Positions 24,529 through 35,849 of a DNA stretch of 64,000 bases are shown here, one piece after another. The DNA lies in contig CAIIXF020000008.1 of assembly GCA_903813345.2 (NCBI GenBank), forward strand, positions 34,184,867 to 34,248,866, written 5' to 3'. This DNA comes from Owenia fusiformis (Eukaryota; Annelida; Polychaeta; Sabellida; Oweniidae). Position numbers and translations under genes: made by a program. Position 1 is the first letter of the stretch. The number at the start of each line of letters is the position of its first letter. The notes under the pieces were generated by a model. It saw nothing but the letters and a program-made list of their open reading frames with translations, did no database searches and was not told where the DNA came from.

Positions 24529-26406
24529 TTCTTATTCTAACCCAGTTTTCTCAATAACCATAAGGTTTTTTAGTAAAGTCAGTCATTTGGTCAATTTAGG
24601 TCCAGAATCTAGTTCCTCGGAAATTGGGTCAAATTTTTATCTAGGTCAAAGGTCAAGAACTAGGTCAAATCTAGTACTTTGTCACTTTTTTCGATTTTCT
24701 CGGTCGTCCTTCAATATTTTTGATCCGGGTTTTTTTCATTGTGTTCCTTATAAAAAAGTAGGAAACCTAGGGTCGATTTACTTTTTTGATATCTCAAACC
24801 GATTTCGAGATATCAGTGTCCGAAAACGAGGTCCAAAAAAAAGTTCTTCGAATCAAATGTCCAGGGTATTGGTCTTATAGAAAATTTTCTCAGGATTCCG
24901 AATCTGAAAACCAAATTCGAATCAGACTTCCAGTTCGGAAGTTATGGCGTTTTGAAAGCTCCAAAATCGCTAAATTTGGTGCCCATGTTAAGTCAATGGG
25001 AAAAAAGATTTTTTTGAGGTGAAAAATACGAAATATAGACTGAGTTCAGCTAAATATAATGAAAGCTTTTAAAAGAATGGGACCTCAAAAGACATCTAGC
25101 TTTAAAATTTTGACACCAAAATGCCTAGGTCAAAATCTAGGTCAAATTCAAAGTTTTTCCTTATTTTTGCTATTCTGACACTACAGATTAATTATATTCT
25201 TCGAAATTTTGTATACATGTAGCCAAGAGTGCGCTTATAGTGTTAGCCTTTTGCCGTCAGAAAGTATTTTGCCCCACTTTTGAGATATGGTGTCCGAAAA
25301 GTAGGTCAAAATAAAAAATTCTTCAAATTTAATGTGTGTGTTATGAACTAAGTATAGAATTTTCTCAGGAATCCGAATCTGCAAACTAAATTTCAATCCG
25401 ACTTCCGGTTTGGAAGTTATGACATTTTGAAAGCTCAAAAATCACTAAATTTGGTGCCCCATGTTATGTCAATGGGAAAAAATATTTTCTTGAAGTGTAA
25501 AATACGAGATATAGACTAAGTACAGCTTAAAATAATGAAAGCCTATGAAAGAAGTGAACCTCGAAGGCCACCTAACTTCAAAATTTGGACACCAAAATCC
25601 CTAGGTCAAAATCTAGGTCAAATTCATAGTTTATCCTTATTTTTGCGATTCTGACACTACACTTTAATTATATTCCTCGAAATTGTGTATACATGTAGCC
25701 AAGAGTGTGCTAATAGCATTAGCCCTTTGCCGTCAGAAAGTATTTTGACCCACTTTTGAGATATGGTGTTCGAAAAGTAGGTCAAAATAAAAAGTTCTCC
25801 AAATTTAACGTTTGAGTTATGAATTAAGAATAGAATTTTCTCAGAAATCCGAATCTGCAAACCAAATTTCAATCCGACTTCCGGTTCCGAAGTTATGACG
25901 TGTCCGAAAAGTAGGTCAAAATAAAATTCGCCAAATTTAACGTTTGAGTTATGAATTAGGGGTAGAATTTTGTCAAGAATCCGAATCTTTAAATCAAATT
26001 TCGATCCGACTCCCGGTTCGGAAGTTATGGCGTTTTGAAATTTCAAGAAAAATCGATCTGATGGTATCCTGATAGAAAGTCAAGAGTAGAGAAGAAAATA
26101 TTGAAAAATGCATCCATCCTTCCTTTCTGATCCTATCCTATCCTTCCTATCTACCCTTGCTTTGTATCCTCTCCTTCCTATTCTATCCCTTCTTCCTATT
26201 CTATTCTATCCTTTCCTATTCTATCCTATCGTTCCTTCCTATTCTATCCTATCCTTCCTTCCTTTTTCATCCATCCATCCATCCATCCTTCTTTTTCTTG
26301 ATGACTTAGCTTATTTTGGATGACTTGACTTATTCTGGATGACTCGGCTAAAAAAAAGTCTAGATCGAGAGTCTGAAATTGAACTCGTTCAATTTCCAAA
26401 ATCTAG
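24529..26406 (+). mobile_element. Helentron-like body H
   Basis: Starts in the TTCTTATTCTAACCCAG leader without a tip. It has about three internal units, a TATCC block (26108-26300) and the 3' terminus, whose inverted copy is diverged (ATCGAGAGTCT). Confidence 0.6.
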
Positions 26407-29400
26407 TTATTATTATTCTTTCAGAATCTTCCTCCTTCCCAGATTTCTCACCAACTAAAAGAATTTACTTTGAGCTGCTTACATGATCAACTAGGGGCAG
26501 TACCTGGGATGATGGGAAATTAGGTCAAATTTTTATCTAGGTCAAGGGTCAAGAACTAGGTCAAATCAAGGTCAAATCAACATTCTGTCAATTATCTTCG
26601 TCGTTGTTTGTCGTAACTACTTCATCTTAGTTTCTACATGTAGCTTAGAAAAAAACAAATCGAGAGTGTGCCATCCGTTTTTTGATTACTCTGAGCGATT
26701 TTGAGATATGGCGTCCTGAAAGTAGGTCAAAACCAAAAAGTTCTCCAAATTTAACATATGAGCTATGAAATAAGGGTAGAATTTTCTCAGGAATCCGAAT
26801 CTGCAAACCAAATTTTGATCCGACTTCCCGTTCGGAAGTTATGGCGTTTTGAAAGCTCAAAAATCGCTAAATTTGGTGCCCATGTTAAGTCAATGGGAAA
26901 AAAGATTTTTTTGAAGTGAAAAATACGAAATATAGACTGAGTTCAGCTAAATATAATGAAAGCTTTTAAAAGAAGGGGACCTCATAAGCCATCTAGCTTC
27001 AAAATTTGGACACCAAAATGCCTAGGTCAAAATCTAGGTCAAATTCAAAGTTTTTCCTTATTTTTGCGATTCTGACACAACAGATTAATTATATTCTTCG
27101 AAATTTTGTATACATGTAGCTAAGAGTCTGCTAATAGTGTAAGCCTTTTGCCGTCAGAAAGTATTTTGCCCCATTTTTGAGATATGGTGTCCGAAAAGTA
27201 GGTCAAAATAAAAAATTCTCAAAATTTGACGTTTGAGTTATGAATTAAGTATAGAAATTTCTCAGGAATCCGAATCTGCAAACCAAATTTCGATCCGACT
27301 TCCGGTTCGGAAGTTATGGTGTTTTGAAAGCTCAAAAATCGCTAAATTTGGTGCCCCATGTTATGTCAATGGGAAAAAATATTTTTTTGAAGTGTAAAAT
27401 ACGAGATATAGACTAAGTACAGCTAAACATAATGGAAGCCCATAAAAGAAGGGGACCTCAAAACCTTCTAATCTTGAAAATTTGGACAACAAAATGCCTA
27501 GGTCAAAATCTAGGTCAAATTCAAAGCTTTTCCTTATTTTTGCGATTCTGACACTACACTTTAATTATATTCTTCGAAATTGTGTATACATGTAGCCAAG
27601 AGTGTGCTTATAGTGTTAGCCTTTTGCCGTCAAAAAGTATTTTGACCCACTTTTGAGATATGGTGTCCCAAAAGTAGGTCAAAATAAAAAAATCTTCAAA
27701 TGTAACGTATGAGTTATGAATAAGGGGTAGAATTTTATCAGGAATCCGAATCCGCAAATCAAATTTTGATTCGACCTCCTGTTCGGAAGTTATGGTGTTT
27801 TGAAAGCTCAAAAATCGCTAAATTTGGTGCCCATGTTAAGTCAATGGGAAAAAAGATTTTTTTGAATTGAAAAATACGAAATATAGACTGAGTTCAGCTA
27901 AATATAATGAAAGCTTTTAAAAGAAGGGGACCTCATAAGCCATTTGCGCTAAATTTGCTGCCCCATGTTATGTCAATGGGAAAAAAGATTTTTTTGAAGT
28001 GTAAAATACGAGATATAGACTGAGTACAGCTTAATATAATGAAAGCCTATTAAAGAAGGGGACCTCGAAGGCTACTTAGCTCCAAAATTTGGACACCAAA
28101 ATGCCTAGGTCAAAATCTAGGTCAAATTTATAGTTTTCCCTTATTTTTGCGATTCTGACACTATATTTAAATGATTTGCTTTAAAATTTTGTATACAGGT
28201 AGCAAAGAGTATGCTAATAGTGTTAGCGTTTTGCCGTCAGAAAGTATTTTGACCCACTTTTGAGATATGGTGTCCGAAAAGTAGGCCAAAGTTAAAAGTT
28301 TTCCAAATTTAACGTATGAGTTATGAATAAGGGGTAGAATTTTATCAGGAATCCGAATCCGCAAATCAAATTTTGATTCGACCTCCTGTTCGGAAGTTAT
28401 GGTGTTTTGAAAGCTCAAAAATCGCTAAATTTGGTGCCCATGTTAAGTCAATGGGAAAAAAGATTTTTTTGAATTGAAAAATACGAAATATAGACTGAGT
28501 TCAGCTAAATATAATGAAAGCTTTTAAAAGAAGGGGACCTCATAAGCCATTTGCGCTAAATTTGCTGCCCCATGTTATGTCAATGGGAAAAAAGATTTTT
28601 TTGAAGTGTAAAATACGAGATATAGACTGAGTACAGCTTAATATAATGAAAGCCTATTAAAGAAGGGGACCTCGAAGGCTACTTAGCTCCAAAATTTGGA
28701 CACCAAAATGCCTAGGTCAAAATCTAGGTCAAATTTATAGTTTTCCCTTATTTTTGCGATTCTGACACTATATTTAAATGATTTGCTTTAAAATTTTGTA
28801 TACAGGTAGCAAAGAGTATGCTAATAGTGTTAGCGTTTTGCCGTCAGAAAGTATTTTGACCCACTTTTGAGATATGGTGTCCGAAAAGTAGGCCAAAGTT
28901 AAAAGTTTTCCAAATTTAACGTATGAGTTATGAATTAAGGGTAGAATTTTCTCAGAAATCTAGATCTGCAAACCAAATTTCGATCCGACTACTTGTTCTG
29001 AAGTTATGGCGTTTTGAAATCTCAAAAATCGCTAAATTTGGTGCCCAATGTTAAATCAATGGGACCGAATAATTTTTTGAAGTATAAAAATACGAGATAT
29101 AGAATGAGTACAGCTAAACATAATGAAAGCCCATAGAAGAAGGGGACCTCAAAAGCTACTTTCCTTCAAAGTTTGGACACCAAAATACCTATTTCAAAAT
29201 CTAGGTCAAATTCATAGTTTTTTTTATTTTGCGATTCTGACACTACACTTCAATGATATTCTCCGAAATTTTGTAAACTTGTAGCAAAGAGTGTGCTAAT
29301 AATGTTAACATTTTGCCGTCAATAAGTTTTTGACCCACTTTTGAGATATGGTGTCCGAAATGTAGGTCAAAATAAAAAGTTCTCCAATTTTAAAGTATGA

Positions 29401-29560
29401 GTTATGAATTAGGGGTAGAATTTCCTCAGGAATCTGGATCTGAAATTAAAAGGTACTTACTCAGCTAATTACTCAGTTACTTACTCAGCTCTTTACTGAT
29501 CTATCTAGGTCAAATAAATCTGGAGTCTTAAATTGAACTTGTTCAATTTCACAAATCTAG
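26407..29560 (+). mobile_element. Helentron-like body I
   Basis: Begins TTATTATTATTCTTTCAGAATC like body E and is nearly identical to it for over 1 kb. Two successive blocks around 27795-28430 and 28390-29050 repeat almost exactly, showing recent internal tandem growth. It ends with a shortened TACTCAGC block and CTAG. Confidence 0.62.
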
Positions 29561-31930
29561 TTATTATTATTCTTTCTTCCTCTTCCTCCTTACAAGATTT
29601 CTCACCAACTAGAAGAACTTACTTTAAGCTACTTACATGATCAACTAGGGAATGTATCTGAGATGATGGGAAATTAGGTCAAATTTTTATCTAGGTCAAA
29701 GGTCAAGAACTAGGTCAAATCAAGTACTTTGTCACTTTTTTCAATTTTCTCGGTCGTCCTTCAATATTTTCAATCTGGGTTTTTTTCATTGTGTTCCTCA
29801 TAAAAAAGTAGGGGAAAACAGGTCGATTTAGTTTTTTGATATCTCAAACCGATTTCGAGATATCAGTGTCCGAAAACGAGGTCCAAAAAAAAGTTCTCCC
29901 AATTAAATGTCCAGGCTACTGGTCTTGTAGGAAATTTTCTCAGGATTCCGAATCTGAAAACCAAATTTCAATCCGACTTTCGGTTCGGAAGTTATATCGT
30001 TTTGAAAGCTCAAAAATCGCTAAATTTGGTGTCCCATGTTAATTCAATGGAAAAAAAGATTTTTTTGAAGTGTAAAATATGAGATATAGACTAAGTACAG
30101 CTAAACATAATGGAAGCCCATAAAAGAAAGGGACCTCAAAATCTTCTTTTCTTAAAAATTTGGACACCAAAATGCCTAGGTCAAAATCTAGGTCAAATTC
30201 AAAGTTTTTCCTTATTTTTGCGATTCTGACACTACACTTTAATTATATTCTTCAAAATTGTGTATACATGTAGCCAAGAGTGTGCTAATAGTGTTAGCCT
30301 TTTGCCGTCAGAAAGTATTTTGACCCACTTTTGAGATATGGTGTCCCAAATGTAGGTCAAAATATAAAGTTCTTCAAATTTAACATATGAGTTATGAATT
30401 AGGGGTAGGATTTTGTCAGGAATCCGGATCTGCAAACCAAATTTCGATCAGACTTCCGGTTCGGAAGTTATGGCGTGTCCGAAAAGTAGGTCAAAATAAA
30501 AAGTTCTACAAATTCAACGTATGAGTTATGAATTAAGGGAAGAATTATCCCAGGAATCCGAATCTGCAAACCAAATTTCAATCCGACTTTTGGTTTGGAA
30601 GTTATGGCGTTTTGAAAGCTCAAAAATCGCTAAATTTGGTGCCCATGTTAAGTCAATGGGAAAAAAGATTTTTTTTGAAGTGAAAAATACGAAATATAGA
30701 CTGAGTTCAGCTAAATATAATGGAAGCTTTTAAAAGAAGGCGACCTCAAAAGCCATCTAGCTTAAAAATTTGGACACACAAATGCCTAGGTCAAAATTTA
30801 GGTCAAATTCAAAGTTTTTCCTTATTTTTGCGATTTTGACACTACACTTTAATCATATTCTTCGAAATTGTGTATACATGTAGCCAAGAGTATGCTTATA
30901 GTGCTAGCCTTTTGCCGTCAAAAAGTATTTTGACCTTCTTTTGAGATATGGTGTCCCAAAAGTAGGTCAAAATAAAAAAATCTTCAAATTTAACGTATGA
31001 GTTATAAATAAGGGGTAGAATTTTATCAGGAATCCGAATCTGCAAACCAAATTTTGATCCGACTTCCCGTGCGGAAGTTATGGCGTTTTGAGATCTCAAA
31101 AATCGCTAAATTTGGTGCCCCATGTTAAATCAATGGGACCGAATAATTTTTTGAAGTGTAAAAATACGAGATAAAGAATGAGTACAGCTAAACATAATGA
31201 AAGCCCATAGAAGAAGGGGACCTCAAAAGCTACTTTCCTTCAAAGTTTGGACACCAACATACCTAGTTCAAAATCTAGGTCAAATTCATAGTTTTTTTTT
31301 ATTTTGCGATTCTGACACTACACTTCAATGATATTCTCCGAAATTTTGTATACTTGTAGCAAAGAGTGTGCTAATAATGTAACATTTTGCCGTCAATAAG
31401 TTTTTTGACCCACTTTTGAGATATACTGTCCGAAATGTAGGTCAAAATAAAAAAATCTCCAATTTTAAAGTATGAGTTATGAATTAGGGGTAGAATTTCC
31501 TCAGGAATCCGGATCTGAAATTAAAATTGCAATCCGACCCCCAGTTTAGATTCTACGCCATTTTGAAGTTTGAAATTCGCACTTGCCAGTATTCACGATG
31601 CAGATTGATCAAATATACTTTCAAAAATTCCTGCATACCCTACTTTACCTCTCTACCTACTCAGCTACTTATTTGACTACTTACTCAATTACTTAATTAG
31701 TTATTACTTACTTAGCAACTTACTCAGCTACTAACTCAGGTACTTACTCAGCTACTTACTCAGCTACCTACTCAGCTTTTTACTCAGTTACTTACTCAGC
31801 TACTTACTCAACTACTACTAAAGTACTTACTCAGCTAATTACTCAGTTACTTACTCAGCTCTTTACTGATCTATCTAGGTCAAATAAATCTGGAGTCTTA
31901 AATTGAACTTGTTCAATTTCACAAATCTAG
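29561..31930 (+). mobile_element. Helentron-like body J, right edge
   Basis: Leader starting TTATTATTATTCTTTC, then about four units, a TACTCAGC block (31648-31875), the 3' inverted copy, hairpin and CTAG at 31930. TTATTGTTCCAATTC and non-repetitive DNA follow. This is the outer right boundary of the array. Confidence 0.65.
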
Positions 31931-32551
31931 TTATTGTTCCAATTCTGTGAGATCACTGCGGTGAAACGCTGTGAACCTTGTGTCGGAGCAATTTATTTGC
32001 CTTAATAAGATGATGGGCGTTCACCTGGAACCCAATTTCCTTTTTACTTAGTGGAGTCTATTGCTTGGTTCTTATGACTTACGAATGTCAGTGCCTTGTA
32101 TAGTAGGTAGATTAAGTAAAGATCACACCATAATGGAAAGGGTCGACTCCAATTGATTATGTTCAGCTGTAGTATCACTCAAACCCACAAAATGGACAAA
32201 ATGTGTGGAGGAGGGGACAACATATGATTGCAAGAAAATTCAGCAAATTTGCAGGATATATTTTTTCATGAGAAAGTTTACAAGTAAATTGCTTAATGAA
32301 TAATCTGGCATGGTATGAGAAAATCTGTTAGGCCTTAAATAAAGTTTGAATGTGAGGCTTTTTAAAAGGGCACTGCCACCAATGTGCAAATGTCAAACTT
32401 TTCACTGTTAATCAAGCTAAGAGGTTGAAAAGTTAATGTCACATTAATCTTAGTTTCTTAATTCTTTTCCATACCCTTTCCTTCTGAAATTTGAATAAAC
32501 TGATAAACTTAAAATTCTGGCATTTCTATGAAATTCAGAGTTTTCACTATG
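31931..32551. other. Gene-free flank between array and mariner
   Basis: Unique-looking sequence with no supported gene. It gives the original host DNA to the right of the Helentron-like array. Confidence 0.5.
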
Positions 32552-32553
32552 TA

Positions 32554-32742
32554 CAGGGTGATCCAGAAGTAACGTCAAAGACATTGTAATTTCAAAAGTA
32601 TTCATCAGATCTTCATGAAATTTGGTATACATGTACCCACAACATTTCTGAGTTACCATCTCAAAGATTGGAATTCAATCATGTCATTGGTTGAAATTAT
32701 GGTTGCTATAGTAACCCGATATCGCGTAACCCGGGGCAAATT
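32554..32742 (+). repeat. Left TIR of mariner
   Basis: Pairs with 34326-34514 in inverted orientation. It contains GTAACCCGATATCGCGTAAC, itself partly palindromic around GATATC. Confidence 0.9.
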
Positions 32743-32975
32743 GAAGAGAAACCATAACGTTTTTGTGAATTTCTCTAATTTAAAAAGTCAGTAACATTTG
32801 AAAATGTTCATTGTTTGTCTTCTATGATTTTTATATTTGTTGCCATGGTAACAAATATGTAATAGTTGTGATGTCACAATAGGCATTCATAAAAAGCTTT
32901 CAATTTCTTTGAATTGCTTCCATCATCCATGACAAATACTAACATGACCAAGGACACTAACCCACCCAATTCAAG

Positions 32976-34210
32976 ATGGCGCCAAGTCAGAGTAAAATAG
33001 AGCAAAGAACAAACATTAAGTTCTGTGTAAAGTTGGGGAAAGGTGTAAAAGAGACTATAAGACAGATAAAGAAGGCATATGGTAAAGCTGCCATTGCTGA
33101 GAGAAACATTTACAGGTGGTTTAACAAGTATTCCAGTGGATATGATGAAGTGGTAGACAAGCAGCGAGGAGGCAGGCCAGTGTCGTCATTCGATGATCAA
33201 ACCATCAAAGCAATTGAAGCTGATGTTATGGACAATAGGCAAATTTCTATCAGAGAATTGGCTGAAAAACACGATCTGAGCTATGGGACTGTGCAACGGA
33301 TACTGACAAAGAACTGTCTGTTAAAGAAGGTGTCTGCTAAATGGGTGCCGCATGACTTGACACAGGAGCAGAAAGACCGGCGTGTTAAGGCTTCAAGGGA
33401 CTTTCTTGCAAAATATCGGAGAGATGGAGATGACTTTCTTAACAAGATCATTACGAGTGACGATCATTGCTATCATTCTACATCCCAGAGACCACGCAAC
33501 AAAGTTCATCGTGGAAACATGACAACTCCCCAACACCAACCAAGCCTAAAATAGTACCAGGAATTCCACAAAAGAAACAAATGGTTGTGACATTCTTTCA
33601 CATTAGAGGAATGGTGTTAACCCATTTTGTTCCCATTGGCCAGAGAATTAATGCCGTTTACATTGCAAAGGTAAGATATCATTTGTTCTAATAATACATC
33701 ATACTGTGAATTTTATTTTTAAATTAAAGTATTTAAATGTTGTTCACTGTCAATATAATTATAACTCCATGGCCATGATTCAAATCCAAATCCAATCAAT
33801 GAAACAACTGGTTTAACAACCATTAAACATTTGTTTTTCAGGTTCTGAAGCGTGATCTTCAACGTTCCCTGAGGAAAAAGCGTCCCGGACATCTGCAGCA
33901 GTTTATCTTGCATTGGGACAATGCCCCTACGCACACTGCAATCCTGACCAGCAACACAGTCCAAACACTTGGATTTCAACAACTTGAACATGCCCCTTAT
34001 TCACCTGATCTTGCCCCCAGTGACTTTTATTTGTATGGGGAACTAAAAAGAAACCTTAGTGGAAATAATTTTCAATCCTGTGAGGAATTGAAAAATGCCG
34101 TAGTACTAGCCCTACAAGGAATGAGTTCTAATGGATTTAATTCTGTGTTCAAGGAATGGGTATCCAGACATGAGAAATGTGTTGCAAATGGTGGCAATTA
34201 TGTAGAATGA
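32976..34210 (+). pseudogene. mariner transposase (DD34D), frameshifted
   Basis: Cuts and pastes the element through its TIRs. The ATG at 32976 lies 233 bp inside the left TIR. Residues ~10-125 form two helix-turn-helix parts (KETIRQIKKAYG..; ISIRELAEKHDLSYGTVQRIL), the DNA-binding paired-like domain. The first catalytic Asp is in IITSDDHCYH (residues ~162-163; the usual D-E-T-W is altered). A one-base loss near 33478 moves the rest into another frame, and the original frame stops at 33554. The continuing frame shows PETTQQSSSWKH (from ~33482), then after an intron-like gap HWDNAPTHT (second Asp) and YSPDLAPSDFYLYG (third Asp), with 34 residues between these two Asps as in true mariners. The stop is at 34208-34210. 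As it stands it cannot make a full enzyme. Confidence 0.88.
33671..33841 (+). other. Intron-like insert in mariner transposase
   Basis: Protein similarity to mariners stops after INAVYIAK and resumes at VLKRDLQRSL. The 171 bases between begin AAG|GTAAGA and end TTTGTTTTTCAG|GTT, canonical splice signals with a pyrimidine tract. Removing them restores the frame exactly. Animal mariners are usually intronless. Confidence 0.75.
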
Positions 34211-34325
34211 ACTATTATTAGTAACTGTGCAATAGTATGATTTATATTGTTGTGAAATAAAATGTTGAGGATATAACAATTTCAGATCTTGTTGATATTT
34301 TGAGATTACGCATTACACGTTAAGT

Positions 34326-34514
34326 AATTTGCCCCGGGTTACGCGATATCGGGTTACTATAGCAACCATAATTTCAACCAATGAAATGATTGAATTCCAA
34401 TCTTTGAGATGGTAACTCAGAAATGTTGTGGGTACATGTATACCAAATTTCATGAAGATCTGATGAATACTTTTGAAATTACAACATCTTTGACGTTACT
34501 TCTGGATCACCCTG
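34326..34514 (-). repeat. Right TIR of mariner
   Basis: Inverted partner of 32554-32742, ending GGATCACCCTG followed by TA. Confidence 0.9.
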
Positions 34515-34582
34515 TATATGTCTCATTGTGGGATTCATTTTTTAATAAAAACTTCTCAGGCATTAGATAAAGGTGGACATGT

Positions 34583-34871
34583 CTGATACAGGCCTGTCAA
34601 CTTGGGAACACCTAACATGAGTGACTTGGAAATGTTGAACACCTCCCCTCAAAATGTGGACACCTTGGTCCAAATCTGAACACCTTGATCCAAATTTTGA
34701 ACACCTTGGTGTAAACTTCATTACATCTTGCCAAATTTTGAACACCTCAAATTTTTCGCGGTCGCTACGCTCGCGTTTCAAACATGCAAAAATAACTGCC
34801 GTGACTTCAAATTCTTCAACAAATGCGTGACAAATACGCAAATTGCGGGACAGTTGACAGGCCTGCTGATA
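34583..34871. mobile_element. MITE with CAGGCCTGTCAAC termini
   Basis: The 277-bp core 34589-34865 starts CAGGCCTGTCAACTTG and ends CAGTTGACAGGCCTG. CTGATA is repeated on both sides (34583-34588, 34866-34871). Termini of this kind suggest a hAT-like element, although only 6 bp of duplication are readable. The interior repeats GAACACCTTG-type words. Confidence 0.65.
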
Positions 34872-35849
34872 TATCAGGATGTACATGTCTGTTTGTTAAT
34901 CTAATTTGTCCATATTCTGCTCATTATCGCCATGACATTGTTTCAGGGTTTATCCATATCTAACGATTGATTAGTACATGTATGTATATCAATAAAGGAA
35001 AATGTACAACAATCTTAGAACTAGTATAAATGTGGTATTCCATTTCACATTATTTACCTTTGATGAATTATCTAACGGATGAAGCATATATTGGGTTTGG
35101 TTTGGATCGGGCCAGGCTATGTTCAATAAAGACTAATGGATTTCTTGTCTTGACTTCACCATTCAAAACATCTTGAGAGTGGTCATTGATGTTCCCTCCT
35201 AATACAGGTGCTATTTCAAGTTCATTATTACCTCTAGGAGACATTGCTTTGTGTTTGTTTTGTGTTCTGAGATCTGAGTAAATTTATTTGTCGCAATAAA
35301 ATATATTGCAAATAAAGGAGGTTATTAGAATTATAGCTGTAAGTAAATAATATAAATTATTCAGGAACATTTTCTCTGAATTATGATTTTTTTTTTGATT
35401 GAGGTCCATAAAATCATGAAAATGTGAACATAAATGAAATAATGTGTTAACATTTTAAAGACAACTTTTGTGTCGTTTAACAGGTTTGCAATATTCACCA
35501 AACTTAAAGTTGAGGGATGTGATTTTTTTTGGGATTACTGCATATATTTCTGCATAATCCCAATTAAAATATGTGCACTATAGTCAGAGAATTACTTTAC
35601 TTCATTTTTACATATAAGAAACTGGCATTCATTTCACATTTTAAATCATATTAGATAACATGAACATTTGAGATTATAAAGATCGTACTAGAATCAACCT
35701 TTAAATCATTGACGCACTCAGAGGGTAGATGTAAAGTTATACGAATTCTGCGTAACCAATGATAAACAAGCGCTTTATGGATTAGTAATTAGAGTAATCA
35801 ATTTTATTAAGTATCAACCAGGAAGTCAATTCCCTCCTGCAAAGTGTGT
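34872..35849. other. Gene-free DNA
   Basis: AT-rich, no supported gene, RNA or repeat of note. Confidence 0.5.

Larger units (their letters stand above)
9860..31520 (+). repeat. ~470-bp internal tandem unit family
   Basis: Landmarks recur every ~465-480 bp within copies: TGCGATTCTGACACTACA, TTTTGCCGTCAGAAAG, TTTTGAGATATGGTGTCC, AATCCGAATCTGCAAACC, CGACTTCCGGTT, AGAAGGGGACCTC and CCTAGGTCAAAATCTAGG. No unit has a frame that stays open across neighbouring copies, so the family is non-coding. Satellite-like cores inside Helentron relatives are known from insects and bivalves. Confidence 0.85.
9263..31930 (+). mobile_element. 22.7-kb nested array of Helentron-like elements
   Basis: Eight 5' termini (starts 9263, 9313, 11015, 12196, 12253, 22936, 23005, 23056) carry AGACTCCAGAT followed at once by its inverted copy. 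Ten 3' termini (ending 11000, 12190, 14989, 17061, 21505, 22930, 24528, 26406, 29560, 31930) carry ATCTGGAGTCT, a short AATTGAAC/GTTCAATT hairpin and CTAG, mostly followed by TTATT. A 5' tip that recurs inverted just inside the 3' end, a 3' hairpin and the lack of duplications match Helitron2/Helentron and their non-autonomous HINE derivatives. No Rep/helicase reading frame exists. All copies share one orientation. Assignment to Helentrons is inference from structure. Confidence 0.7.
32552..34516 (+). mobile_element. mariner element with 189-bp TIRs
   Basis: TA duplications (32552-32553 and 34515-34516) bracket a 1,961-bp element starting CAGGGTGATCCAGAAG and ending with its complement. The inverted repeats extend 189 bp (32554-32742 and 34326-34514) with very few mismatches, far longer than the ~30 bp of classic mariners. 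It carries a transposase reading frame with one frameshift and an intron-like insert. The well-matched TIRs suggest a fairly young insertion. Confidence 0.92.

Noticed and set aside
10038-31099. Dozens of similar ORFs of 60-130 codons with peptides such as KRRGPQKL or IRIPEKILPLIHNSY
   Set aside because: They are the ~470-bp repeat unit read in fixed frames on either strand. Frames break at unit borders and indels, and there is no start, domain or codon bias.
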